A DNA stretch of 64,000 nucleotides from Nemertoderma westbladi (GCA_032718475.1 JAUCBJ010007155.1:62001-126000); one strand, 5' to 3'. Shown: positions 22,891 through 35,808, numbered from the stretch's first letter. Notes: generated from the sequence alone by a model not told the origin. Numbers and translations: made by a program.

Positions 22891-23740
22891 CCGTCCAGAG
22901 ATTTGGTGTCCTCAGCAGTTAGAGCCCAACATGGACTCTCATAGAGAGGTACTGGAACTACTGCTGCTCTAAATAATCGGACCTTAAGTTTCCGATTAAT
23001 TCTCGGTGACTTCCAAATCCTGGAAAGCCTATTCAAGGCTGCCCATGCCTTTCCCTTACGTATTCGAAGGTCCTCATCTGACTTCCGGATCCATAATCCC
23101 AGGTAACAGAAGTCGTCCACATGCTCAAGCATACCATCCTTTGAGCTTATGCTCATCCGATCAGAAACTTGCTGAGGACTTTCAAAGTTAACTGTCAAAA
23201 TTTTGGTCTTTCTGGAGTTAATAAAAAGACCAACACTAGAAGCAGCATGTTCTAATGAGCTGAGGAGCCGTTGGGATCCCTCTAGTGATTCTGAGAGTAC
23301 TCCTAAGTCATCAGCAAAGTCTAGATCAGTTAGGTACTTGCAGGATTTCCTCGACTTCTGGAGCCAGTAGGTGGAGCTATCATCACCCCATCATCTTTAT
23401 AATGATCTAAGGACGTGCGTAGAACATAGTCAACCACAATAATGAACAAGAATGGTGCAAGTGTGTCTCCTTGGAGGACGCCCCATAACACTTCAAATGG
23501 TTCTGTGTCACCGTCAACAGTAGACACAAATGTTGTCGAACCATCGTATACTGATCTAATTGTTACAATAATTTCATCAGGAATCCCATATAATGAAACT
23601 ATGCTGAACATACGTGAGAGAGAGACTGAATCAAAGCCCTTGAAGAATTTAACAAAGATAACAGCCAGATGCCTATCTTTCTTTTTTGATAACTCTTCAA
23701 TTATCGTTCGGGTATCCTATGGGCTCCATGGTCCCACGAA
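22891..23740 (-). pseudogene. LINE copy A, reverse transcriptase to C-terminal region, broken
   Basis: Minus-strand pieces read MFSIVSLYGIPDEIIVTIRS, then GVLQGDTLAPFLFIIVVDYVL, then a shifted stretch, then DFCYLGLWIRKSDEDLRIRK and PLYESPCWALTAEDTKSLDG, ending at element X. The 5' side is cut at about 23740, next to the GT microsatellite. It overlaps by about 450 bp with LINE copy B at 41090-41530 and is closely similar to it. Frame breaks show it is dead. Confidence 0.82.
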
Positions 23741-23800
23741 TGCCGAATTGGCCGAATGCCAAAATAAGGATCACGAGACGAATTACATTATATTATTGTG

Positions 23801-24934
<1,134 letters not shown>

Positions 24935-25655
24935 ATCCTCCTCCAACGACCCTGCCCCATCAACTCCTTCAACCCCCAACGACCTCGTCCCACCCACTCC
25001 TTCAAACTCAGACAACCCTGCCCCACCCACTCCTTCAACATCCGACAACCCTGCCCCACTCACACCTTTAAACTCAGACGACCCTGCCCCACTCACTACT
25101 TAAAACTCCGACAACCCTGCCCCACCCACTCCTTCAACCCCCAACGACCTCGTCCCACCCGCTCCTTCAACCTCGGACAACCCTGCCCCACCCACTCCTT
25201 CAACATCCGACAACCCTGCCCCACTCACACCTTTAAACTCAGACGACCCTGCCCCACTCACTCCTTTAAACTCCAATGACCCTGCCCCGGCCACTCCTTT
25301 AAACTCCAATGACCCTGCCCCACCCACTCCTTCAACCTCCGACAACCCTGCACCACTCACTCCTTTAAACTCAAATGACCCTGCCCCACCCACTCCTTCA
25401 ACCTCCGACAACCCTGCCCCACTCACTCCTTTAAACTCAGACAACCCTGCCCCACTCACTCCTTTAAACTCAAATGACCCTGCCCCACCCACTCCTTCGA
25501 CCTTCGACAACCCTGCCCCACTCACTCCTTTAAACTCAAATGACCCGCCCCACCCACTCCTTCAACCTCCGACAACCCTGCCCCATTCACTCCTTTAAAA
25601 TCAGACAACCCTGCCCCACTCACTCCTTTAAATTCCAACGACCCAGCCCAACATA
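24935..25655. repeat. Minisatellite, 33-bp unit, about 22 copies
   Basis: The unit is built from actcctttaaactc and gaccctgccccact, with alternating versions carrying ccttcaacctccgac. Since 33 is a multiple of three, long frames stay open on both strands: a Pro/Thr-rich one (NPAPPTPSTSD) on the plus strand and GAGLSEVEGVG on the minus strand. A one-base loss near 25543 and stops near 25098 break them. There is no start, signal peptide or splice evidence for a gene. Confidence 0.9.
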
Positions 25656-26157
25656 CTTCTTTAACCTTCAATATCACTCTGTATCTCTGCTTTATTGTCC
25701 AATCTTCTAGTTGCTCTGCTTCGTTTTGGGTAAGATTTGATAACTTCCGTGTTATTTCTCCTTCTTCTTCTTGTATTCAATACCTTTTCTCCTTCCTTTT
25801 CAACCCCATAAACACCTTAGCATCCATGTATTTACAATTATTTTATACATTGATTTTATTTACTATTAATACACTTTGTAAAAAGTAGCACTTTTTAGAG
25901 GTCGGCCAGAGTGTGTTTATTATCTGAACGAAGCGAGTGTTATAAAATGTCATAACGCTATAAAGTGCTTCTTTCTTATAAGTATGTTTGTAATTTTCTC
26001 CAATTATATCAACTTTATACATAGAAACTTGTTTGCACTTAACTTGAAATTGTGAATCCCAGGCATAACCAAGAAAGTTCAACTTTTTGATCCTATAACA
26101 ATTTTTCTAGAACTGTACAAAGTTGATATAATTAGAGAATTAGAGAAAAACACTTAA
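25656..26157. other. No feature seen
   Basis: AT-rich sequence between the minisatellite and the piggyBac-like element. No gene or repeat was recognised. Confidence 0.5.
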
Positions 26158-27355
26158 GGCCCCGGTAGCACTACTTCAATAATTTTTTTCAAAAACTTTT
26201 TCTAATTTCATCTAGAGCAGATTTATCAAGATTCCAAATTTGAAAACCGCTTAGCAAGATCTGTCCTATTTATCGAGATATTGCTGTCTGTCCGTTTTAC
26301 TGTCGGTTTGTCCGTCAGTATGTCTGTCCGTCAATAAAAAACATACGATTTGTCTAATAAAATTCCCTGTGTGGGTTTTCGTGGTCGGTGACTTCATTTC
26401 TGATGCCATTAATCAAATTTGCCCTCGTCGGTTCTATCTGTATGCCTGTCAGTCTGTCTGTCAAAATATAACCGACAGTCTGACAGCGAAACAGACAATT
26501 TGGAAGTCATCAAATGTTAAAATTGACACTCGAAATGAATTCTGCGACCAGGAAAACCCCTATAGCTAAACTTTTAGCTCAATGTTGTGCCTTTTTCTAA
26601 TATTTGACAGACAGATAAGTCGGATGGTCAGAAAGACCGACAGACAAACTTTCAGACAAACTAGATTTCATTAAAATTGAAAACTGACCTCAGAAATGAA
26701 ATCAGCTACCAGGAATACCCCCATAGCAAAATTTTTAGCATGGTTTATGCTTTCTTGTTGATACCTATATATTGACAAAACTTTCTCACATATTAACAGA
26801 CAATTTTTGCGCGGGAAGGTTCAAATTTTAAAGGCAATTATCTCGGAATGGTTTTTTTTTGCATAAAAATAGCTTCAGACAATTGAATTTTCAATAAATT
26901 TTCAAAAATTTTGCTCAGAGGGGTTCTCTGATGTGCTCTCTCTTCAGATATCTCGATCTCGAATTCTGATTGTTTTATTCCAATATGGAAATAATTGGCC
27001 AAAATTGAATAAAATATTTATAATTTTTAATTTGTCAAAATTAAACAATAAACAAAACAAAAAACAGCACCAAAATGACAATTGTTAATTAATTTTTGAA
27101 ATTTTGCTTCGAGATATCGAAAGAGCATACATTTATGATGCGATTTGAAAAATTAGAAAGGAAAATACTCAAGATTGAATCTGATGAAGGTTTTTGGATT
27201 TTTGTCCAAAAATTTGTCAATATTTGTTAATATTTTTCCAAATTTTTAAAAAATTTGAATGACCTTCATACCAAGTTATGGTCGTTTCTGACAATGAGAA
27301 GTTGCTCTAACAAGGCAAAATAAAAATTATGTCCATGTAGCGCTACCGCGGGGCC
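26158..27355. mobile_element. piggyBac-like non-autonomous element
   Basis: The ends are ggccccggtagcactac at 26158 and gtagcgctaccgcggggcc ending at 27355, a short imperfect inverted repeat. TTAA lies directly outside both ends (26154-26157 and 27356-27359), the insertion signature of the piggyBac superfamily. There is no transposase ORF. Internally it carries units of the gacagaca dispersed repeat (about 26430-26790) and AT-rich sequence. Confidence 0.75.
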
Positions 27356-27359
27356 TTAA

Positions 27360-28856
27360 AATAATACCCAGGCCAACGTATCGTATGTTTTCATTTTTAT
27401 GTATTTAGTACTAAAGAATTTAACTTGCTTAGTACCCTATCCTACTTGATATGTTCATGCAATCATATGTATTCAAAAATATACATTACATACGGATACG
27501 GATTACACAGGATTAAGTTGTACAGTACCTGATTCATACCGGGGACAATAGCATGAATACACAGCGACAAACCGGGGACGATTAACAATCCGGGGACGTC
27601 CCCGGAATGAATTGGTAGCTAAAATGCAATCTACATCATCATCAATTTTTCTAAATGTTCAGTACGAAATAAATGAATCGCTTATTAAAATATAAATTTT
27701 AGAAACGAAATAATACATGTATTGTTTTCTTCTTATATATTAAGTATTCAGAATTAAAGCATTTAACTATATTATCTGACTGTATTAATGTTACGAACAT
27801 CATGTAGTCAATAGTATACTATTATTAGGCACTACATACTGCGAAATTAAATAAATGTTTCTTAGGTTTAGTTAATTATTTTTTTCAAGTTCATTGGTTA
27901 TTTTGATTATTATCACAAATAGCAATAAAAATATTAAAATGTTTAGTTAAAATTGGTAGCAAAATTAAATCTACGTATTGTTTCCTCACATCAAAATCAT
28001 ATTGCGGAGTTAGTTACGAATACAAGGGTTTGAAGATTATGGCTGCCTGCCCATTAAACCCTTTCTATTTCTCAAGAATATTCCAGAACATTATTTGTTA
28101 TCCAATCACATATTGTCTGACACGGCTGCACATTGTTAAATGTTTAACATCCGGTAGAGTTAATGATTGTGTAAACTCTACCTGAAATGTGCTCAATCAC
28201 ACTGGGGACCGGGTCGTGATTGGAGAAAAACTTAAACACACCAGTGAAATGTGTATGTTTGAGGACCCCAGTTCAACCTATGAGTAACAAATTAGCAATC
28301 TTTAGAGTTGATAAATTTTGAAACAATAGAATGACGTAAAATGGTCTCCTGAGTCTATTGGTGCCAAAATAATTTAATGTAAACCAAGAATAAAGAAGTT
28401 ATAAGGGAATCAATATCGACCCCAAAACCGACCGATAGAAATAACGGTCCCCAGAATGGGGGTTGTACAAAGAGGGGTGTGTGTGTGTGTGTGTGTGTGT
28501 ATTAGTATGCATGAATCATTAAATAGAAATTAAATTAATGAACGCTATTTCAACATGAAATCTACGGAATCAATACACAACACACGCACACTACTGAATT
28601 TAAAAATTTATATAGATTGCAACTTTTATTTGGCTACCTTTTAATGGGTGACTAATTTAATTCTTCACCCCTATATATTTGTAGCCTTTTTAATTTGTGC
28701 CTCTAATTGAATCAAACATTAAACTAAAATATGTCACAATATTGGTCTGTCTGTAGCTGGTCAATGAATCTTTCATAAATTTGTTAATTAGTCGCTGCTC
28801 AGTCATTGAACATTTGAACACGTGCTGCTCGAAGACCCCACAACGTGTTTCTTAAG
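27360..28856. other. Gene-free stretch with repeats
   Basis: It contains the second copy of the ggggacgtcccc segment (27535-27608), scattered ggggacc words (28200-28450) and a GT run at about 28476-28500. No gene is recognised. Confidence 0.5.
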
Positions 28857-29349
28857 ATGACGCAACACAAACGTGCTTTGCATTCCACTGGGTGATTGGG
28901 CTTAGTTTAGACTACTTCTCTGTGTATAAATAAAAAATTTTACTATTTTTTGGTAAAGTATGGGACTTTACATGCATAAACCCAAGGATTTCTTGACTGA
29001 GGAATGATTCTCAGTTCAAATATAGACTCCTATTCTTACGGCCGACTATGACCTTAGAGTATTATATCACTCATGGCTTCACATATTACATTAATACAGT
29101 GCACTAATATAATCGCCATTTTGATGGTAAACTATGGGACAATTTTCAATTGGCCGCCATGATATTTCTGAGGGAGCGAAGATGAAACTAATTGTTTTAT
29201 ACGATGACGCAACACAAACGTGCTTTGCATTCCACTGGGTGATTAGGCTGAGTTACATCTCTGTGAATAAACTAAAAATTTCACTATTTTAGGTAAAGTA
29301 GGGGACTTCACAAGATTAACTTTATCGATTTCATTACAGAGGAATGAAA
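28857..29349. repeat. Direct duplication of about 150 bp
   Basis: The segment 28857-29006 and the segment 29203-29349 both begin gatgacgcaacacaaacgtg and run through ttccactgggtgatt and gtaaagta. They are about 345 bp apart. Confidence 0.8.
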
Positions 29350-29689
29350 CACTGGTGAAATTAAATGAAACCAAAAAAATTCGAAAATGGGTTTGTTTTT
29401 GATTTGGTACATGCTCAGAAATGTTAATTTATTGGTCATAGGAAGTGCCTACAGGAAACGAAACTTTTGCACACTTTTATTCACATTTTGTGCAGAGCAG
29501 GTGCATAATTTGTAATTATTCGACTATTTTTGATAAACCACCTGTGTTGATACAATTTTTAGCACTGAATTCATGAAGTACGATAAATTTTGACCTAAAA
29601 TAAGTATAAATTCAAAAGCTACATCTCATTTTTAAAAATTAGTGGGGAGGTTGACCTTTTCATGGAATGAGCCTACAGATCAATTTGCT

Positions 29690-30320
29690 CATTTTCCAAA
29701 ATTTGGTGCTGTCACAAAAATTTTCACCCACCGGCGAAAAATACAAGTTTGAAAACTCTTATGAAATTTTTACTGATTCCATTGAATTCAGAACCCTCAC
29801 AAACCCGTATAACGCAAGAAACAAGGTGACACAATCAATTGATATATTTGATAGTTTTAAAAATTTGGTGCTACAGTAGCACCACATTTTGCACCCACTT
29901 ACGAAAAATACAAGTTTGACATGTCTAGTTCGATCATTATATATTCCATTGAATTCAGAACAGCCATAAACCTCTAAAACGCAAGAAATAAATTGTCACA
30001 AGCAATTTTATCTATTGAATGGATTTTCAAAATTTTGTGCTAGCACCAAAATTTGCACAAAGCATCGAAAATTACAAGTTTGATACGCTTGGTGCATCTC
30101 GTATATATTTCATCGAAACTAGTACCCCTAAAAACCCCAATTGCGTAAAAAAAAAAAAAAAAAAAATTGCAAAAAACAATTTACAAAATTGACCTATTTG
30201 AAAATTTGGTGCTGGCACCAAAATTTGGCACCCTCCGAAAAAAACAAGTTTGAAATTTCAAAATCAATTTATATAAATTCCACCCAATTGCTAACACCAA
30301 AAAATCGGTGCAAATCGAAA
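29690..30320. repeat. Four tandem units of about 168 bp
   Basis: Each unit has aaatttggtgct, a cacccac/gcaccc segment, aaaatacaagtttga, tatattccattgaattc and acgcaaga. The starts are near 29698, 29866, 30030 and 30205. The third contains a run of about 20 A. Divergence increases to the right. Confidence 0.8.
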
Positions 30321-30762
30321 ATAGTTACAATATATATAATAGTATAATGATAGTAATAGTATATATAATAGTTACAAAGATGTTACAATTCATATTTAAT
30401 GAAATGTAATTTTCAAAAAACGTCTCAAAAAAAGTGCCAAAAGTAGGGTTAAAAAATGGTGCTATAACTCGAAAACTACCCAATATTTTTGTAAACTGTT
30501 TTCACTACTAAGAAGACAATAGATTTTTAGGAAAAGTCATAAAATTTCAGATTCCCAACTGCGTTTGTTTCAGAATTATAATAAAAAAACATATTGACCC
30601 CCCCCCCCCCCGGGTTTAATAGGGTTAAGTTCTACCACCAGTTCGACCCCCCCCCCCCCCCCCCCCCCCCCCAGGGGGTGTAAATTAGCGCCAACGTCTC
30701 AAAACAAAAATGTATAATATGGTTGTTTATCCTACACTAAATGCAACTTCAATCAAATAATG
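30321..30762. other. Gene-free stretch with two poly-C tracts
   Basis: Poly-C runs lie at about 30598-30611 and 30646-30672, the second with about 27 C. The rest is AT-rich and without a gene. Confidence 0.75.
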
Positions 30763-31152
30763 TACCGCGAGTAGCGAATGGCAACATCTATTACCTTGAG
30801 AGAATTACTGCTTGGCAACACGGAGGGGTAATCAATACACCGTTAATGCCAATCTAATTAACGGCCGACTTATTCTCGGGTTGGTTGCATTAATATTAGC
30901 ATGTTTGTCGATTTGTTTATTTTTTGTAATTATTTTCAAATTTAATCAAAATTATCGTTTTAACCGGTATTTTTTATATTGTATATTTTTATTTATAAAT
31001 TACGACTCTACCTCGAGTGGGAATATTGAGTTACTTTATATAAATTTGCTAGTGTTAGACGTAGAATGAAATAAAATGTTTCTTCATCATTAATTCGACG
31101 AACTATATTCTCTGAGTATGCCGAAAGCTAGCCATCCTTGGTAGCCATGGTT

Positions 31153-32970
31153 CACACCACCCTTGAGTGGACATCTTGGTGAAGAAAAATGAACGCCAAT
31201 TCTGTTTGCATATTTATGTAAGGTTTGGTGCCCTGAGTCAAAAAAAGGAAAAACGAAAATATTTCCCGGAGCCCTTTTAAAATTATTTAGTAATTAAATT
31301 ATTAACTAATATTACTAATATTAAATTTATTTAAATTAAATGAACAGACTAAATTCTTATCCTGTTATGTTGGCAATGTTGCCTGGGGTCTGAAAAATAT
31401 GAAACAAAATTAATTGGTGGAGTCCATTTGTAATCATTTAGTAATTAAATTATTAAATAATATTAATGATATTACTAATATTTAAACAGAATGACTTTCG
31501 AAATACTTAATAGCTCTTCTTCGCAAAGTTTCAAAATTGTTCAAAATATGGAATAAAGGAAATGGTTGAGTCCGTTTTTGATTATTATTTATTACTGTAG
31601 TTAAATTATGTTATTAATAAAATAATTACATTTAACTAAATTAATGGACGAAATACAAGGCGTGGTGTGCTAGTTATGTTGCATGAGTTCATAAATATTG
31701 AAGGAAAATAATTGGCAGGGTCAACTTCTAACTACTCTAAGCGAGCGAAATTTTTCAGGGAAATTCTGTCAAATTTGAATTCCTTTTATTGATTTTTAGC
31801 AATAGTTAAAAAAAGGCATAAGTAACAGTCTGACAGTGGACGGACATGATATTGGGCAGTGGGTTGGCGCCGGGTGGGATATACTGATTGCTGATGATAA
31901 TATACGGCTGTACGCACAGGGATTTTGTCAAAGCGAAAGTGCGCCGACATTAAAATTTTGGTAGCTCGCAGTGTGCAAAGCTTGGCGCGTTTTTACAAAA
32001 CGCGCCAAATTCGCGCGCCAGGCTTTTCAATGCGCGCTGGATAAATCCAGCGCAGCCTGTATGGATTCCAGTGTGGGGTGAAGTGGGGTGGAACTGTAGT
32101 TGGTAGTTGGCTGAAAGTTGGGTGTAGTAGGGTGTTTAGGCATGTTAGGCTGACCGAGTGAAGACAGACTGACAGAACTGCAGAAAGACCCATGTTAGTT
32201 TAATTCGTCAATATATCAGTATACAGGTATATGCTGATATGTGCCGTGTGCCGGTTGCTGCTACAGTATGTAGCCTACATCATACAGCAATAACTGAATA
32301 ATAAAGGCTTTGGTGTTAGGTTAGGAATAACCAGTTTGCCATTACCGGTACCGTCAGACCTGCAGACCGTAGAGTGGGAGTCTGGACTCAGGGAGTGCAG
32401 GAGTGAGTAGAGTCCAGCCGGGATCAGGCAGGGATAGGCAATACTGCAATAGGGATATAGCGATAGCGGTAAATTTCGTCCATTAATTTAGTTAAAATAT
32501 AATTATTTTATTAATAATATAATTTAACTAATAAATATTAATCAAAAACTGACTCAACCATTTCCTTCATTCCATATTTTGGACTTCAAGAAACTTTGCG
32601 AAGATGAGTTATTAAGTATTTCGAAAGTTCATTGTAATTTAACGTTAGTAATATTATTTATATTATTTAATAATTTAATTATTAAATAATTACAAATGGA
32701 CTCCGCCAATTAATATTGTTTTTCATTTTTTGGATTCCATGCAACATTGCCAACATAACATGATAAGAATTTAGTCTGTTCATTTATTTTAAATAAATTT
32801 AATATTAGTAATATTAGTTAATAATTTAGTTACTAAATAATTTTAAAAGGGCTCCGGGAAATATTTTCGTTTTTCCTTTTTTTGACTCAGGGCACCAAAC
32901 CTTACATAAATATGAAAACAGAATTGGTGTTCATTTTTCTTCACCAAGATGTCCACTCAAGGGTGGTGTG
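31153..32970. mobile_element. DNA element with 500-bp terminal inverted repeats
   Basis: The ends are cacaccaccc at 31153 and gggtggtgtg ending at 32970. The arms 31153-31654 and 32471-32970 are reverse complements with few gaps. The flanks carry a 4-bp duplication ggtt (31149-31152 and 32971-32974). The second copy of the segmental duplication has the empty site, catggttaccaat at about 61642-61654, with one ggtt. The 815-bp core holds no ORF; it includes a gcgcgttttt / aaaacgcgcc hairpin near 31987-32008. The superfamily is undetermined. Confidence 0.88.
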
Positions 32971-33106
32971 GGTTACCAATAGACCACACGTGGTATTACC
33001 ATAGAAACGAGGCTCCACCATTGGCAATCCGAGAGAACACGACTGCAGGGAAAATGATGACATATATCTACCGACACTCTGGCAACAATAATGTTCTAGA
33101 ACTTTC

Positions 33107-33660
33107 GCAAAGACGCGACACTTCTACCTACAGAATTCCGCCGGAATTCCCAAACAAATCGAGGCAAAAGTATAAAACTGGAAACCCTTTTTTCTTTCCA
33201 CGACAACCGACTCCAGACGCGCGACTACGGGGTTTATTTCGACGAGAAGTTTGGGAAGTTTAAATCCTACGAAGATATGCGGCAGCATCTGTCTGCGAAC
33301 CACATCGAGTGGGTGAGTGACACAGCTGGGCGAGGTACCCGGCCCTACACGTCGGTTTACCGGAGGAGTTTCAACCGAGTCTCGTCTGTAACCCTGGATA
33401 CTACCGCGGGGATATCGCTTGATATCCCTCCTGTATTCCGGGCCGCCACCTCGGAATCATTCCGACCCCACTCCCGCTTCCCCCGTGTCTACCCGAACCC
33501 CGTAGTCAGGGCGACTGATCGCTCGGAATATATCCGGGTTGGTATGACAGCCCCTGATTCCGGTTCATTTAGGACTCCTCTTCGCTCCCTCGCTTTGGCA
33601 CAGGAACCGTTCCAGAAACACAATAACTGGCGATATTCAAACAGAGGCGTTAAAATATAA
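33107..33660 (+). CDS. Unrecognised protein, C-terminal exon (copy 1, open)
   Basis: An open frame of about 180 codons runs from the TAG at about 33107 to the TAA at 33658-33660. It reads RDYGVYFDEKFGKFKSYEDM, then RQHLSANHIEW, then SVYRRSF, LDIPPVFRAATSESFR and ends WRYSNRGVKI. An aataaa polyadenylation signal follows near 33687. The frame is open well before its first internal ATG (33277), and the window offers no clear first exon, so this is probably a terminal exon with an acceptor upstream (a candidate is ctacag at about 33130). It is basic and rich in short proline motifs, without a domain I can name. The second copy (61770-62328) is broken, so this is the one likely to be expressed. 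It converges on the FReD gene. Confidence 0.5.
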
Positions 33661-34356
33661 TAGGATTTATTTGTATATTATTAGGTAATAAAGAATTTTA
33701 ATTAACAATTAATTTGTTTAATTATATCAGCTGATTTTGAAAAGTCCAAATTTTGCTCTCGGAACTCCTCCGACGTTCTCAAAATGTTTCTATAAAATAT
33801 ATTAGGTAATATTAGGCAGAAAACAACTGATACGGATGTTGAAGTATTTAAGGCAACACTTATGAGTTAAGGTGCACCTTAGCTAAGGTTGATTTATATG
33901 CAACCGGCCCCTCCTGGTCTAACAGCAAGTTAAGTAAATAAAGTTAAGTTATTGCAACTATAATTTATTAATATATTGTAAATATTAACCAACATAAACC
34001 AATAACCAATAACCATCACACATATAAACTGGTAACATATAGCAGAATAGCCAAGATTCAGTCTCTTCTAAAACTTATTGGGAATTCAAACTGCAAAATA
34101 AATAATAAAAACGTTAAAGTAAATAATTTTATAGTAAAAAACGATATTTATTCCGGAATTCATTATTATTAATTATTATTATTAACTTTTCACCCAAATA
34201 TATTATTATATCTTATTTATATTTTAATATTTTTTATAATTAATTTTTTACATTATATTAATATTATTTATATATTTATAATTAAATGTAAAAGTTAGTT
34301 TCCAACGCAACTCTATTGAAATTATTCAGTAATTTTATATAAAACTTACAGTTTTA
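33661..34356. other. AT-rich intergenic stretch between convergent genes
   Basis: It contains the probable 3' ends of both neighbours and no ORF. It is duplicated at 62329-62973. Confidence 0.6.
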
Positions 34357-34977
34357 CTAAATCCAAATCTTCATTTCAACTCGAGAAGCCGGATTCTCTC
34401 TAGTAAAAGGAGCCCAATAAGTCCCCCACTCCTCACCATATTCTCCGTTCAAGTTACTGTTTGCGCAGTCCTTGTACCACCACGACCCAGTACGTTCTAC
34501 GGCGCAGTTCTCGGCGTTTTTCTTGTCATTATCGCGGTCCTTGGTAGTGAATGGGAGACCGTTGTGCCGCTCCAATGAGTCACCAGCAGTACCATGGTAA
34601 CCGGATACATGTAGGCGATAATTAGTTGCAGCTGATCCGATAGAGAAGTTGTTGTATTCCGCGTATTTGTGTTCGTTGGTGTAATTCACCCGCTCCCATC
34701 TATCATCACCATTACCACTTTTAAATCCCTCTCCAGTGAACCACAAATCGACTCTCAACTTCACCCCGCCTTTACTCAGCTTGTGGATCGTCTCCAACCC
34801 CAACCAAAAATTGGTATTCGGGTCGCCAAATCCTTCAACATATTCATTCCAGTTTCGATAGAAGTCAACAGATCCATCAACTCTTTGTTGAATCTTTACT
34901 CCATCATTTTGCTTTAGGATAGGCGCTATTAGCTTATAAAGTTTTAACCCTGTAAACTGGTCTTCCAACTCTTTATT
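34357..34977 (-). CDS. Secreted fibrinogen-related protein, terminal FReD exon (gene 1)
   Basis: FReD domains are secreted recognition modules found in ficolins, tachylectins and many invertebrate immune lectins; the ligand here is unknown. The exon begins after acceptor ctaacag with NKELEDQFTG and continues IQQRVDGSVDFYRNWNEYVE, FWLGLETIHKLS, LRVDLWF, NGLPFTTKDRDND, then NCAVERTGSWWYKDC and NLNGEYG, ending RVEMKIWI. The calcium-site pattern D-x-D-N-D and the second cysteine pair are present. The N-terminal subdomain with the first conserved cysteine pair is largely missing, so the domain is about 35 residues shorter than usual. Upstream exons (35196-37566) add a signal peptide and coiled coil. 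All junctions are in phase 0, giving a predicted 358-residue protein. A close paralogue is at 62974-63627. Confidence 0.85.
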   Translation of the reverse strand, partial: NKELEDQFTGLKLYKLIAPILKQNDGVKIQQRVDGSVDFYRNWNEYVEGFGDPNTNFWLGLETIHKLSKGGVKLRVDLWFTGEGFKSGNGDDRWERVNYTNEHKYAEYNNFSIGSAATNYRLHVSGYHGTAGDSLERHNGLPFTTKDRDNDKKNAENCAVERTGSWWYKDCANSNLNGEYGEEWGTYWAPFTRENPASRVEMKIWI

Positions 34978-35195
34978 CTGTTAGGAAATATTATTAATTG
35001 ATTAATTTAATTATTTATTAAATTCTGTAAATCCTCTGCCCACATCTGATCAGTGGTTGGGTTGGAGTTCTCTAGGGAAATCATTAAACACCGGCATTTT
35101 TATTAATTCAACTCGCTTACAATATCTACTAAGTCGTATGAAGTTAAATTTAACAAATAATTATGTTACAAATAATTACTGGTTAAGAAACTAAC

Positions 35196-35321
35196 ATCGT
35201 TCTTTAGCTCATTATTTACATCGACTTGGTTAGTTAAGGTTGTATTTAAATCTTTTACTTGGTCATTCAACCGTGTAATATTTCCCTCCAACTCTGTATT
35301 CTGTTGTTCCAACTCTGTAAC
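35196..35321 (-). CDS. FReD gene 1, coiled-coil exon 3 of 3
   Basis: A 42-codon exon, VTELEQQNTELEGNITRLND to NNELKND, lies between acceptor cctaacag and donor GAT|GTTAGT, both in phase 0. The leucine heptads predict a coiled coil for chain assembly. Confidence 0.75.
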
Positions 35322-35443
35322 CTGTTAGGAAATATTTTTATAAATTTTTATTAATTCAACTCGCTTACAATATCTATGAAGTCGTATGAAGTTAAATTTA
35401 ACAAATAATTATGTTACAAATAATTACTGGTTAAGAAACTAAC

Positions 35444-35569
35444 ATCGTTCTTTAGCTTATTATTTACATCGACTTGGTTAGTTAGCTTTGTATTTATATC
35501 TTTTACTTGGTCACTCAACCGTGTAATATTTCCCTCCAACTCTGTATTCTGTTGTTCCAACTCTGTAAC
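35444..35569 (-). CDS. FReD gene 1, coiled-coil exon 2 of 3
   Basis: A 42-codon phase-0 exon is nearly identical to the one at 35196-35321. The flanking introns are also nearly identical, so this exon with its intron was duplicated recently. Confidence 0.75.
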
Positions 35570-35691
35570 CTGTTAGGAAATATTTTTATAAATTTTTATT
35601 AATTCAACTCGCTTACAATATCTATGAAGTCGTATGAAGTTAAATTTAACAAATAATTATGTTACAAATTATTACTGGTTAAGAAATTTAC

Positions 35692-35808
35692 ATCGTTATT
35701 TAGCTTATCGACTTGGTTAATTAGGTTTGTATTTAAATCGTTTACTTGGTCACTCAACCCATTAATATTTTCTTTCAACTCTGTATTCTGTTCTTCCAGC
35801 TCTGTAAC
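35692..35808 (-). CDS. FReD gene 1, coiled-coil exon 1 of 3
   Basis: A 39-codon phase-0 exon, VTELEEQNTELKENINGLSD to DKLNND, lies between cctaacag and GAT|GTAAAT. It is a more diverged member of the same exon series, three codons shorter. Confidence 0.75.

Larger units (their letters stand above)
30763..35098. repeat. Segmental duplication, copy 1
   Basis: Without the element at 31153-32970, this segment matches 61253-63744 in the same orientation over about 2.5 kb, with mostly point differences and small gaps. It contains the last exon of a plus-strand gene and the terminal exon of a minus-strand FReD gene, converging. The match ends on the right near 35098, where the copies diverge after cggcattt. 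Confidence 0.9.

Noticed and set aside
30812-31069. Plus-strand ORF of 85 codons with a hydrophobic stretch (LILGLVALILACLSICLFFV)
   Set aside because: The duplicate at about 61300-61560 has small gaps that break the frame; AT-rich DNA easily encodes such hydrophobic runs.
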